A DNA stretch of 64,000 bases, taken from contig NZ_JACJTB010000027.1 of assembly GCF_014698475.1 (NCBI RefSeq), forward strand, positions 1 through 64,000, written 5' to 3'. The translations under genes were made by a program, and so were the position numbers. This stretch comes from Nostoc spongiaeforme FACHB-130 (lineage in GTDB: Bacteria > Cyanobacteriota > Cyanobacteriia > Cyanobacteriales > Nostocaceae). Positions within the stretch are counted from its first letter, which is position 1; every line of letters starts with the position of its first letter. The notes beneath the pieces are model-generated. The model had not been told where the DNA came from and made no database searches. It worked only from the letters and a program-made list of their open reading frames with translations. Below are positions 1 to 7,940 of the stretch, piece after piece.

Positions 1-108
1 CATGTTGCCGCTAAAATCACCAGTCATACTCTACGCCTTTTTCTGCGTCAGCGTTTTGGTATTGATGTGCTTACTTTTGAACAGCATCCTCTGGCTTCAT
101 TCACATAA
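1..108 (+). CDS. C-terminal end of an unidentified gene (cut by window edge)
   Basis: Frame 1 is open from the first base to a TAA at 106-108 and gives 35 residues, ending in QHPLASFT. The fragment is basic and helix-like (SHTLRLFLRQRFG) and I do not recognise it. It converges on the reverse transcriptase gene, and the two stop regions overlap by 12 nt. Such tight tail-to-tail packing suggests one of the two was truncated or inserted here. It could be a chance open frame, since only 35 codons are visible. Confidence 0.35.
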   Translation, partial: HVAAKITSHTLRLFLRQRFGIDVLTFEQHPLASFT

Positions 109-1152
109 GGCGTAATTTAGTAATTTATAACTTTTCGGTAAGAATTCTACACGTGTTTCATTTGTATCTACCGAAGTTTGTAAATTTTCAGTTTTTAATT
201 TATATATCTCTGATGAGGATTGCAGGTTAGAAGATTTACAAATATACTTGGATAAATTTTTAATTTTTTCAGCTTTTGTTTGCTCCTCTAATCTTTCTGG
301 ATCAAATAAATCATCTTTCAAAAACTGCTCAATTTGTTTTATCTCTGTTTTACTAACTTGGAGCGTAAGTCTATGAGATGTATAAATATACTCTGAAACG
401 TCGTGTAAGGCTCTGTATGCTTCTCTGCGAGTTTTACAGAATATGCAAAAATCGTCAACATACCGTGTATGAGCATATCCCTCTCGTAGCAGAAACATAT
501 CAACATCATTTAAACAAGCCTCAGCCAATAAAATAGATGGTGTAGGCCCTACTGGAATTCCTCTTGAATGACCACGTGTCAAATTCATCAAGAAGTTTTC
601 AAAATTCGATGCACGCTCAGATGATATTCCAGCTACTTCTAAAGCATTTCTTATACGATGATGGCTTATTTGATTATAAAAATCTGCGATATCTGCCGTA
701 ATAACATACTTATAATTATCTGATTCTGCTAGTTCAACAGATTTTGTATCGAAGTCTTTCCAACCATTATCTTGACAAAATAACCGGCCATCAGCATGAA
801 GGTCTACTCTATAAGAACAAGCTATTTTACGTTCTCGAGGTATACGGTAAGCTTCAATCAAATTCGCCGCCTCATATATTAAAGCTGCATATATGAGTGT
901 ATCGATCGGATCAAGTTGAATAGCAACACGAAATCCTCCTTGAGGCTTTGGTACAAGGAATCTTTGGAAGGAACGACCTTCGTGCTTTGCTATATCAATT
1001 TCCAATATGTCATTTTTTAGTCCTGTCCAGCTATATCGCATTGCTTCATACTCGAATGGAACTGGAAATATATCAGTATCTCCAAACTTTTGGATATGAG
1101 CGAAAGCCCAATCTAGAGATTCTAGTTTAAGAGAATCTTTAATTTTAGTCAT
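97..1152 (-). CDS. Reverse transcriptase of the Abi/UG (defence-type) kind
   Basis: A 351-aa RNA-directed DNA polymerase. Visible motifs are the palm motif ITADIADFYNQI (about 151-162, catalytic D154), RGIPVGPTPSILLAE (197-210) and the catalytic box YVDD (231-234). The PVGPxxSxxLAE form is what I associate with Abi/unknown-group RTs. Group II intron RTs have PQGGxLSP and DGR RTs have a GxxxSQ box. No maturase, endonuclease or HNH domain follows, so this is not an intron ORF. Abi/UG RTs usually carry a helical C-terminal domain after the palm; only about 117 residues follow YVDD, so the protein may be short or truncated at the overlap with the edge gene. Several relatives are phage-defence RTs, but function here is inferred. 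It starts at ATG 1152, and its base composition is AT-rich. Confidence 0.85.
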   Translation of the reverse strand: MTKIKDSLKLESLDWAFAHIQKFGDTDIFPVPFEYEAMRYSWTGLKNDILEIDIAKHEGRSFQRFLVPKPQGGFRVAIQLDPIDTLIYAALIYEAANLIEAYRIPRERKIACSYRVDLHADGRLFCQDNGWKDFDTKSVELAESDNYKYVITADIADFYNQISHHRIRNALEVAGISSERASNFENFLMNLTRGHSRGIPVGPTPSILLAEACLNDVDMFLLREGYAHTRYVDDFCIFCKTRREAYRALHDVSEYIYTSHRLTLQVSKTEIKQIEQFLKDDLFDPERLEEQTKAEKIKNLSKYICKSSNLQSSSEIYKLKTENLQTSVDTNETRVEFLPKSYKLLNYALCE

Positions 1153-1399
1153 AATAAAAATGCTTGGTTATATAAATAAAAATTTTTGGTGAATTAGAGT
1201 TATTTTATATCATTGTGTTTGATGTAATACTGTTGACTGTTGCTGAATATCAACTCTGCTCGCATCCTTCCCCCAGATACAACGCCTCATTCTAAAGATT
1301 TCTGGACAATTGTAATGACAATGAAATATTGATGCTATTTTGGACTGCAACGAGTAGCTTGCTCAATCTCAGACTCTCAACAAAGTTGATGGTGTTGCA
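1153..1399. other. Intergenic region between divergent genes
   Basis: An AT-rich stretch that should hold the promoters of the leftward reverse transcriptase and the rightward PTS-fusion gene. I see no convincing hairpin, repeat or small ORF. Confidence 0.4.
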
Positions 1400-3895
1400 G
1401 TGGTCGGAATAGTTATCGTTTCTCATAGTAAACAATTGGCTCTGGGTGTGCAGGAACTCGCTGCACAAATGGTTCAGGGCAAAGTTGCGATTGCGGTGGC
1501 GGCTGGTATTGACGATGCGGAAAATCCACTTGGTACGGATGCGCTGAAGATTTATGAGGCGATCGCATCTGTATTTAGTGATGATGGTGTATTAGTATTG
1601 ATGGATCTTGGTAGCGCAGTCATGAATGCAGAAATGGCTGTGGAGTTTTTGCCAGAAGCACACCAAGAAAAAGTATACCTCTGTGAAGCACCATTGGTAG
1701 AAGGTGCGATCGCCGCCGCCGTCGCCGCCGCCATAGGTAAAAATATCCAGCAGGTAATAGCAGAGGCGAGAGGAGCATTAAACGCCAAAGCTACGCAATT
1801 AGGCGTTACTAATACAACAATTGACAGCAGTATTAATACACAACTGATAACAAGTACTGCTTATCCGAATCGAGAAATTCGGCTGACTGTGAGCAATCGT
1901 TTAGGCTTACACGCGCGTCCGGCGGCGCAGTTTGTCGCCACAGCCGCAAAATTTCAATCTCGCATTCATGTTCAAAATTTAACCAGAAATACCGCCGTTG
2001 TTCGGGGTGACAGTATTAACCAAGTGACGACTTTGGGAGTACGTCAAGGACATGAAGTATTAATTACTGCGACTGGTATTGATGCAGATGCAGCACTAGC
2101 GGCATTACAAATTTTATTTGCAAATAACTTTGGTGAAGATGATAAGGCTGTAGTCTTGCCGCCAGCAGTGCAGGCGGAAGCAACAGCAGCGACTCATGGC
2201 GAACTTTCAGGAATTGCGGCTTCTCCGGGAGTTGCGATCGCACCTGTAATTCATTATCAACCTGCTCCGGTGACGGTTACACAATACCACGTCAACGACC
2301 CAGAAGCAGAATTACAGCGTTTACAAGCAGCTATTCACACCGCGCAACAAGAAATTCAGACAATTTTTTCCCAAGCAACTTTGCAAATCGGTGACACGGA
2401 AGCTGCAATTTTTGATGCTCATTTACTATTTTTAGAAGACCCTGTGTTGTTGGAAACTGTACAGCAACGCATCATGGAACATCACCTCAATGCCGAAGCA
2501 GCTTGGCAAGCCGCAGTGGATGAAGTTGCAACTTCCTACCATACTTTAGATGATGCGTATTTAAAAGAACGTGTCGAAGATGTGGTGGATGTCGGACAAA
2601 GAGTGCTGCGACTGTTAGCCGGAAGTGCTGCTAGTAGTTTGTACCTTGCCGAACCTGCAATTTTACTAGCCACAGATTTGACACCATCAGACACAGCCGG
2701 GTTAGACCCCAGTAAAGTACTCGGTATTTGTACGGTGTCAGGAAGTGCTACATCCCACAGCGCCATTATTGCGCGGACATTAGGGATTCCCGCCGTTTTG
2801 GGTGTCAATCCTGAAGTGTTGCGGTTGCAAGATGGTACTTTGATGGCGTTGGATGGTGAAAGCGGTAAAGCGTGGGTAGAACCAGAAGCAGATATTCTCG
2901 GTGCGTTGGAGGCTAAACGAGAAGCTTGGCAAACTGCTAAACAAGAAGCACTCGCCAAGGCGCATCAACCAGCGATTACCCGTGATGGCAAACAAATCAA
3001 TATCCTCGCCAATATTGGTAGTATTGCAGATGTCCAAGCGGCTGTGGCTGGTGGTGCAGAAGGTGTGGGACTGTTGCGGACGGAGTTTTTGTATTTAGGG
3101 AGAAACACCGCACCGACAGAAGAAGAACAACTAGCAGTGTATCAGGCGATCGCCCAAGTTTTAGATAACCGTCCGCTAATTATCCGCACCCTCGATGTTG
3201 GCGGTGACAAGCCATTACCTTATTTGCGATTCAACTTTTCTGAAGCTAACCCCTTCTTAGGCTGGCGGGGGATTCGTTTTTGTTTAGATCATCCAGACTT
3301 ATTTAAAACTCAGTTAAGAGCAATTTTACGCGCCAGTGCGGAACACAATATTAAAGTGATGTTCCCAATGATTGCTAGTGTGACAGAAGTACGGGCAGCT
3401 AAGGCAATTTTAGGGGAAGTACAGACCGAATTGCGGCAAGCAGGTATTTCTTTTGATGAAAATCTACCAGTTGGTGTCATGATTGAAGTCCCGGCGGCTG
3501 TCGCCATCGCGGATCATTTAGCGGCGGAAGTTAACTTTTTCAGTATTGGGACGAATGATTTAAGCCAGTATGTTATGGCAGGCGATCGCACTAACCCCAG
3601 AGTAGCGTATTTAGCCGATGCCTTACACCCTGCCGTGTTACGGATGATCCAACAAACTGTTAAAGCAGCCCATGCCGCCGGAATTTGGGTAGGATTATGT
3701 GGAGAATTAGCCGCAGATCCAACCGCCGCCGGAATATTATTAGGTTTGGGGTTAGATGAATTGAGCGTCAATCCCCAAGCTATCGGGATCATTAAACAAG
3801 CGATCGCAAAATTAACTGTAGCTCAAGCCGAGGCGATCGTTGCTACAGCATTACAATTAGATTCGGCAAATGATGTTAGGGCTTTAGTGCAGTGA
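1400..3895 (+). CDS. DhaM-HPr-Enzyme I fusion (phosphoenolpyruvate phosphotransferase)
   Basis: An 831-aa cytoplasmic phosphorelay protein that joins three PTS modules. Residues 1-130 are DhaM-like, with GIVIVSHS and the expected phospho-His9. Residues 157-245 are HPr-like, with LGLHARPA and phospho-His171. Residues 268-831 are Enzyme I: phospho-histidine loop GSATSHSAIIAR (His453), GVGLLRTEF, SIGTNDLSQYVMAGDR and the catalytic-Cys loop GLCGE (Cys767). In the known pathway PEP phosphorylates EI, then HPr, then DhaM, which recharges ADP on DhaL of dihydroxyacetone kinase. DhaK and DhaL are not in this window, and no sugar permease (EIIBC) is seen, so a regulatory or DHA-linked role is likely. 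The start is GTG 1400; no in-frame ATG lies close upstream. All active-site residues are present. Confidence 0.93.
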   Translation: MVGIVIVSHSKQLALGVQELAAQMVQGKVAIAVAAGIDDAENPLGTDALKIYEAIASVFSDDGVLVLMDLGSAVMNAEMAVEFLPEAHQEKVYLCEAPLVEGAIAAAVAAAIGKNIQQVIAEARGALNAKATQLGVTNTTIDSSINTQLITSTAYPNREIRLTVSNRLGLHARPAAQFVATAAKFQSRIHVQNLTRNTAVVRGDSINQVTTLGVRQGHEVLITATGIDADAALAALQILFANNFGEDDKAVVLPPAVQAEATAATHGELSGIAASPGVAIAPVIHYQPAPVTVTQYHVNDPEAELQRLQAAIHTAQQEIQTIFSQATLQIGDTEAAIFDAHLLFLEDPVLLETVQQRIMEHHLNAEAAWQAAVDEVATSYHTLDDAYLKERVEDVVDVGQRVLRLLAGSAASSLYLAEPAILLATDLTPSDTAGLDPSKVLGICTVSGSATSHSAIIARTLGIPAVLGVNPEVLRLQDGTLMALDGESGKAWVEPEADILGALEAKREAWQTAKQEALAKAHQPAITRDGKQINILANIGSIADVQAAVAGGAEGVGLLRTEFLYLGRNTAPTEEEQLAVYQAIAQVLDNRPLIIRTLDVGGDKPLPYLRFNFSEANPFLGWRGIRFCLDHPDLFKTQLRAILRASAEHNIKVMFPMIASVTEVRAAKAILGEVQTELRQAGISFDENLPVGVMIEVPAAVAIADHLAAEVNFFSIGTNDLSQYVMAGDRTNPRVAYLADALHPAVLRMIQQTVKAAHAAGIWVGLCGELAADPTAAGILLGLGLDELSVNPQAIGIIKQAIAKLTVAQAEAIVATALQLDSANDVRALVQ

Positions 3896-3903
3896 AATGC
3901 TCA

Positions 3904-3926
3904 CGCAAAGGCGCAAAGGCGCAAAG
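3904..3926. repeat. Triple CGCAAAG short tandem repeat
   Basis: Three copies of CGCAAAG separated by single G, followed by a T7 run, lie just after the stop of the PTS-fusion gene. This looks like the short tandemly repeated sequences common in cyanobacterial intergenic DNA. It has no dyad, so I do not call it a terminator. Confidence 0.6.
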
Positions 3927-3991
3927 TTTTTTTCTCTGTGTCTGTCCACTACTTAAAATTTAATGTATAAATCGTCTCTAAAGTCTCAAAT

Positions 3992-4390
3992 ATGAATTGG
4001 AAGTACTACATCCCTCATATCTGGGAGCAAGAACGTCAAATCTGGGAAGATGTTTACTTACTTCCAGATTATGGTAGTTACAATGGCGAAGCTCTCTGGT
4101 TAACTATAGATGCTTTAGGTAATCCAAATAATCTAGAAGATGAATCTGATTTTGATGAGTTTGAAAAGAAGTTGTTGAAAAAACTTGGTGATAATTCTTA
4201 TCTTATTGATGGAACAGAAATTGTAGTCAGGACAGAGGATTTTTCCAAAGCAGAACTTTTAGAGTGGGTGCAATTATGGTTGCAGCAGCAAGGATTTTCT
4301 GTTTCAGGGTTATTTGAAGCATCAGCAGAAGATTTTCAAGGTAAGGCTTTTCATGTAGATTTCTTGGCTCACCTTAAATCGTTAAATTGA
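3992..4390 (+). CDS. Small acidic protein of unknown function
   Basis: A 132-aa soluble protein with no signal peptide or membrane segment. It is rich in Trp, Asp and Glu (for example IWEQERQIWEDVYLLPDYG near the N-terminus) and ends in an amphipathic helix. I do not recognise a family. It lies 96 bp after the PTS-fusion gene and 33 bp before the polysaccharide deacetylase on the same strand, so it may be co-transcribed with the latter. Codon use looks like its neighbours. It is a plausible real gene because of its length and composition, but no function can be offered. Confidence 0.65.
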   Translation: MNWKYYIPHIWEQERQIWEDVYLLPDYGSYNGEALWLTIDALGNPNNLEDESDFDEFEKKLLKKLGDNSYLIDGTEIVVRTEDFSKAELLEWVQLWLQQQGFSVSGLFEASAEDFQGKAFHVDFLAHLKSLN

Positions 4391-4423
4391 GACTAGACTA
4401 AAAAAAGCTACGAAAAATTAGTA

Positions 4424-5092
4424 ATGCAGTTTGCTTTCTCGTTTCCTTTAATTTATCGGATTCTTCAACCGAGCTTTCCTGATTGTCTTTGGAGTGGCGA
4501 TCGCAATTGTAAGGCGATCGCACTTACTTTTGATGATGGCCCCCATCCCCAATACACACCCCAAGTTTTACGAGTTTTAGACCGTTACAATATCACAGCC
4601 AGTTTTTTTTGGCTGGGTGCTTGTGTGAATCGTTCACCAGATGTTGCTAAAGCCGTCAGCGACAGAGGCCATTGGATTGGTTTACATGGTTATGATCATC
4701 GTTCTTTCCCTTTACTGACTCCCAAGGAACTCAAGGAAAGTTTAGAAACAACCCAAGCCTCGATTTACAACGCTTGTAACTTGAACCCCGCACAAGTGCT
4801 TGATGTTCGTCCTCCCAACGGTTTATTTACACCCAAAACTTTAAAATTTTTCCGTCAATGGAATTACCGTCCCGTAATGTGGAGTGTTGTCCCAGAAGAC
4901 TGGGTAAGACCAGGAATTACCACAGTAGTACAGAGAGTTCTTCAACAAGTACAAAATGGTTCACTGATTGTCTTGCATGACGGCGTTTGTGGCGGACAAG
5001 ATGTAGCCGCAACAATAGAAATCCTAATTCCGCAATTGCTACAACAAGGCTATCAGTTTGTGACAGTAGACAATTTATGGCAACACAAATAA
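4424..5092 (+). CDS. Polysaccharide deacetylase (CE4, NodB-like)
   Basis: A 222-aa carbohydrate esterase family 4 enzyme. Such enzymes remove N- or O-acetyl groups from chitin-like polymers, peptidoglycan or exopolysaccharide using a divalent metal. The five CE4 motifs are visible: TFDDGP (35-40, base Asp37 and metal Asp38), HGYDH (88-92, metal His88 and His92), RPPNG (129-133), the W-containing VMWSVVPEDW (151-160) and LIVLHDG (181-187, His185). The length is about that of a bare NodB domain. The N-terminus is mildly hydrophobic but has no clear signal peptide. The substrate cannot be told from sequence. Confidence 0.9.
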   Translation: MQFAFSFPLIYRILQPSFPDCLWSGDRNCKAIALTFDDGPHPQYTPQVLRVLDRYNITASFFWLGACVNRSPDVAKAVSDRGHWIGLHGYDHRSFPLLTPKELKESLETTQASIYNACNLNPAQVLDVRPPNGLFTPKTLKFFRQWNYRPVMWSVVPEDWVRPGITTVVQRVLQQVQNGSLIVLHDGVCGGQDVAATIEILIPQLLQQGYQFVTVDNLWQHK

Positions 5093-5104
5093 TGCTGAAA
5101 AATC

Positions 5105-5153
5105 ACCGATAGATCATCTCTAGCCAAAAATCTTTGACAGATGACCCATCGGT
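5105..5153. terminator. Possible imperfect hairpin downstream of the deacetylase gene
   Basis: The arms ACCGAT..ATCATCT and AGATGAC..ATCGGT pair imperfectly around a loop of about 16 nt, 13 bp after the deacetylase stop. No T tract follows, so intrinsic termination is doubtful. Confidence 0.25.
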
Positions 5154-5267
5154 TCATCTAGTAAATTTATAGTAGTTAGGAATGAGATTAGAAAAAACTA
5201 ATCATCAAACATAGAAAATCACAGACTTTTTAGCCTGTTCCCTGTTGCCTTTTAGATAAAGCATATG

Positions 5268-5654
5268 TTAGTTGCTCGTGGCTTTATGCTTTGGAGCAAC
5301 TTCACTTTCAGAATTTAAGTTTGAGGTAGTAGTCTCAGTACCTAAAATCTGATGTATTTCGTTTATTGAACTTGGTTTGGCTACAGGTTCTTCTAATGGT
5401 TCGTTCACATATTCTATTAGGTCGTCTACTTGACAATCTAATGCCTTGCAGAACCTAATGATTCTTTCAATGTGGTCTGTCCCAGTTCTGCCGCTTTCCC
5501 AGTTTTGAATAGTGCTTTCAGTTACGCCCACAAGACGCGATAGTTCAAGCTGGGTCAGCCCTGCTCTTTCACGAAGCAAAGCAATCCTCGGTTTTGGCTT
5601 TTGTTTCACAGCTACAGCACTTTTATCTCGATATATAGTGCTAGATCCTAGCAC
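5268..5654 (-). CDS. XRE-family helix-turn-helix regulator
   Basis: A protein of about 128 aa with an XRE/Cro-like HTH at roughly residues 25-80 (RAGLTQLELSRLVGVTESTI, then NWESGR) and a polar C-terminal tail. It binds DNA, probably as a dimer. The start is ambiguous: GTG 5654 or TTG 5657. Both overlap a perfect inverted repeat at 5638-5654, which could be its own operator. It lies downstream of, and on the same strand as, the PIN-like gene (gap 126 bp), so the two could form a toxin-antitoxin-like pair, but the spacing is wide for a classical module. Confidence 0.85.
   Translation of the reverse strand: MLGSSTIYRDKSAVAVKQKPKPRIALLRERAGLTQLELSRLVGVTESTIQNWESGRTGTDHIERIIRFCKALDCQVDDLIEYVNEPLEEPVAKPSSINEIHQILGTETTTSNLNSESEVAPKHKATSN
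5638..5654. promoter_or_regulatory. Perfect 7-bp inverted repeat over the XRE start codon
   Basis: GTGCTAG-ATC-CTAGCAC is a perfect 7-bp dyad with a 3-nt spacer. It overlaps the first codons of the XRE regulator. Dyads of this size are typical operators for small HTH dimers, so autoregulation is a reasonable inference. Confidence 0.4.
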
Positions 5655-5780
5655 CAAAAAAAACCTGCGCCTAGAAAATCCCTAAAAAAACTTTATTTTA
5701 AACTATCTTTCTTAAAAATCTCGCCCTAACGCCTTTTTTTATAAGCACTATTAAGCATTTGACGACTGCTCATATGCACA

Positions 5781-6224
5781 TTAAAGACATTTTTGTAACT
5801 GTCTTTCTAAATTAGCTCGTAACCATAAATCAGCCGCAGACCAAACCCTCTGTTGATTCGGTGCTTCTACAAAATCCTCCGGTTTATGCGTGACAATTGC
5901 ATCTAAAAGTTGGTCGTCAACACAAACAAATTCGACAGCCGATTCAAAATCTCTTAATGGTGATGAACGTGCTATTTGCAGAATTTGTTGGTCAACAATA
6001 CAAATGTTGATTTTTTCTCGTAACCAGTCAATTACTATCTCCGCAATTTGACTGTTTTGCAAGCGGCTAGTATAAGCAGCTATTTTTTGCCAGCCAATAT
6101 CTGTTAAATACAGCTTGATGGATGGATGCACTCCATCGAGTAATTCTCTGACATCTTCTGTCAATTTGTTGCGATTTATCAAAGCATCTAAGATTAAATC
6201 GGCATCAACTAAAATCCTGAACAC
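5781..6224 (-). CDS. PIN-domain-like protein (possible toxin)
   Basis: About 147 aa from GTG 6224, chosen because GGGAG lies 6 nt upstream; the frame stays open to ATG 6257. The N-terminus FRILVDADLILDALINR matches the first PIN motif, with the metal Asp in a beta strand. Further acidic residues occur in VEFVCVDDQLLDAIVTHKPEDF, where a PIN nuclease carries its later Asp residues. PIN proteins are Mg-dependent ribonucleases, often the toxin of VapBC pairs. No VapB-like gene touches it; the XRE gene downstream is the only candidate partner. Confidence 0.65.
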   Translation of the reverse strand: MFRILVDADLILDALINRNKLTEDVRELLDGVHPSIKLYLTDIGWQKIAAYTSRLQNSQIAEIVIDWLREKINICIVDQQILQIARSSPLRDFESAVEFVCVDDQLLDAIVTHKPEDFVEAPNQQRVWSAADLWLRANLERQLQKCL

Positions 6225-6661
6225 TTGCGACTCCCATGATCGACTGAATAAATACAACTAAAATTTGGTTAATATCCATGAAGTATGCGCCCCTAACAGT
6301 GAAGTGTAGTCAGCACTAAGTTGTTCTGTAGATAATCTGCGATCGCTTAAAGTACAAATAAAGGTGCTGCCAATATAAACGAGCATTAGTTGTAGTGATT
6401 GAAAGTTAAACTTACATAATCAACTACACGGCAATTAATCATTATTTCAGATTTGATCTTCCACATTTTTTTGCCAAATATTAAGGCAAGTAAATTATTT
6501 GTGATCAAACTCTAAACTCAGAAAACACACTCCACTTCAAACAACCATCAAATACACGCAATAAAAGCAGGCTCTAGCATAGCTCTGTCTTATACTGACT
6601 ATTAGCCAAAATGACGGCAGATGATTACTTGAGTTCCTGGTGTAGAATTTTTAGGAATTTT
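6225..6661. other. Gene-free region
   Basis: About 440 bp, AT-rich, with one HIP1 octamer near 6341. No ORF, RNA or clear hairpin is supported. It should contain the promoter of the PIN-like gene and the 3' end of the mltA transcript. Confidence 0.4.
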
Positions 6662-7903
6662 TTATGGTTTGAGTAACAGGTAATACAACTGTCCATTGCT
6701 AACGGTAACACCAGCACGCTCTCCGGCGATTTTACCCGTCCCCAAAAAATAATCTACTCTACCCGCACCTTTAATTGCTCCACCTGTATCTTGATCAAGC
6801 ACATAACGGCTCACAATCTGATGTTCCATCTCGCCGTTAGCTTGGACGAAGGGAAAAGGGGCGCGAATCAAAGCTAAAGCCCCAGGCGGCATGAGAGAAT
6901 TATCTGTAGCTATGGAACGTTCTGTGGTGAGTGGGACATTAATTGAACCTTGGGCTGGTGCGCCGTGGTTTTCTTGAAAAAACACAAAACTGGGATCACG
7001 GTGGATATAGATATTTAATTCTGGGGGATGCTGTTGAAAATAGTCGAGGATAATGGGCATTGTCATTCCCTGTAATGGCAATTTGCCATCGTTGGCTAGT
7101 TCTCGACCAATACTTTTATAGTTGTAACCTGTATTACCTGCATAACCGATTGTTGTATCAGTGCCATCGGTTAATTGCAGTCGCGCTGAACCCTGAATTT
7201 GAATCATATATGGTTCTAAGCGATCGCGGAACCAAAATAACTCTAATCCCCGTAATTTGCCTTTTGTCCCTTGTAAACCATCAGCACCTTCCAATTCTAA
7301 ACGGGTAGGATGGGGCTGCGGCCAAGAATTAATATCGGGAGGTAATCGATAAACGGGATAGCGAAATTCATCTGTGGGAATGCGACTAGCAAGATACAGT
7401 GGCTCATAATAAGCGGTAAATAAGACTGTACCTTTTTGGTCTTTGCCAACAGATTGATAATAAACAAACTCTTTTTCGATGGCTTGATGTAATTCTTTGG
7501 CAGATTTTGATTTTAAAAGCAGTTGGCGGAATCTGGTTAAACTTTTGATGACGCGATCGCGTGTAATTCCGGTGACGGGATATTTTTGATAAGTTGCGAT
7601 CGCCCGTGAGGTTTGCAAGTATTGTAAACTGCGGTCAATAGAAGTAATTAAAGCTTTTTTGTCTGCTAATTCGTCGAAACAAGATATGTCATCTTGACAA
7701 CACCCCACAGGCGATCGCTCAATCAAAACTGGTTGCTTGTTTTGTAAAGAATCTGGTACATTCCATTTTTTAATTCGACATAATGGCAAACTCAGTTCTC
7801 GAAATCCTAATGGTTGCATCCCCACCAAAAAACTCAAAATAATGATTGGCGGGGTGATGAAAGTGGCTAGTTTGTATAGCAATCCTAAATGATTGACAAA
7901 CAT
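6662..7903 (-). CDS. mltA: Membrane-bound lytic murein transglycosylase A
   Basis: An enzyme of about 413 aa that cleaves the MurNAc-GlcNAc bond of peptidoglycan to 1,6-anhydro-muropeptides. The MltA barrel is recognised by FTAYYEPLYLAS, MIQIQGSARLQLTDG, GYAGNTGYNYKSIGREL and the C-terminal 3D domain, with the catalytic Asp region in DQDTGGAIKGAGRVDYFLG. An N-terminal hydrophobic segment (YKLATFITPPIIILSFLVGM) serves as signal anchor. I prefer ATG 7903. The frame stays open to ATG 7948, but those extra codons are made of a dispersed repeat (7875-7928). Its upstream end lies beside the pxcA stop, so the two are probably co-transcribed. Confidence 0.92.
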   Translation of the reverse strand: MFVNHLGLLYKLATFITPPIIILSFLVGMQPLGFRELSLPLCRIKKWNVPDSLQNKQPVLIERSPVGCCQDDISCFDELADKKALITSIDRSLQYLQTSRAIATYQKYPVTGITRDRVIKSLTRFRQLLLKSKSAKELHQAIEKEFVYYQSVGKDQKGTVLFTAYYEPLYLASRIPTDEFRYPVYRLPPDINSWPQPHPTRLELEGADGLQGTKGKLRGLELFWFRDRLEPYMIQIQGSARLQLTDGTDTTIGYAGNTGYNYKSIGRELANDGKLPLQGMTMPIILDYFQQHPPELNIYIHRDPSFVFFQENHGAPAQGSINVPLTTERSIATDNSLMPPGALALIRAPFPFVQANGEMEHQIVSRYVLDQDTGGAIKGAGRVDYFLGTGKIAGERAGVTVSNGQLYYLLLKP

Positions 7904-7928
7904 CTCTCCCTTGTCTCCCTTCTCCCCA
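7875..7928. repeat. Dispersed repeat, copy A, across the mltA start
   Basis: It begins TATAGCAATCCTAAATGATT and continues into a CTCCCTTGTCTCC-type pyrimidine tract. The same order of elements recurs at 45297-45365. Here it covers the translation start of mltA and supplies the preferred ATG. Confidence 0.7.
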
Positions 7929-7940
7929 TTCCCTCTTAAA

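Noticed and set aside
97-1152. Group II intron or diversity-generating retroelement
   Set aside because: No maturase/endonuclease domain, no intron RNA domain V-like hairpin noticed, no PQGG or GxxxSQ box, and no template/variable repeat pair.
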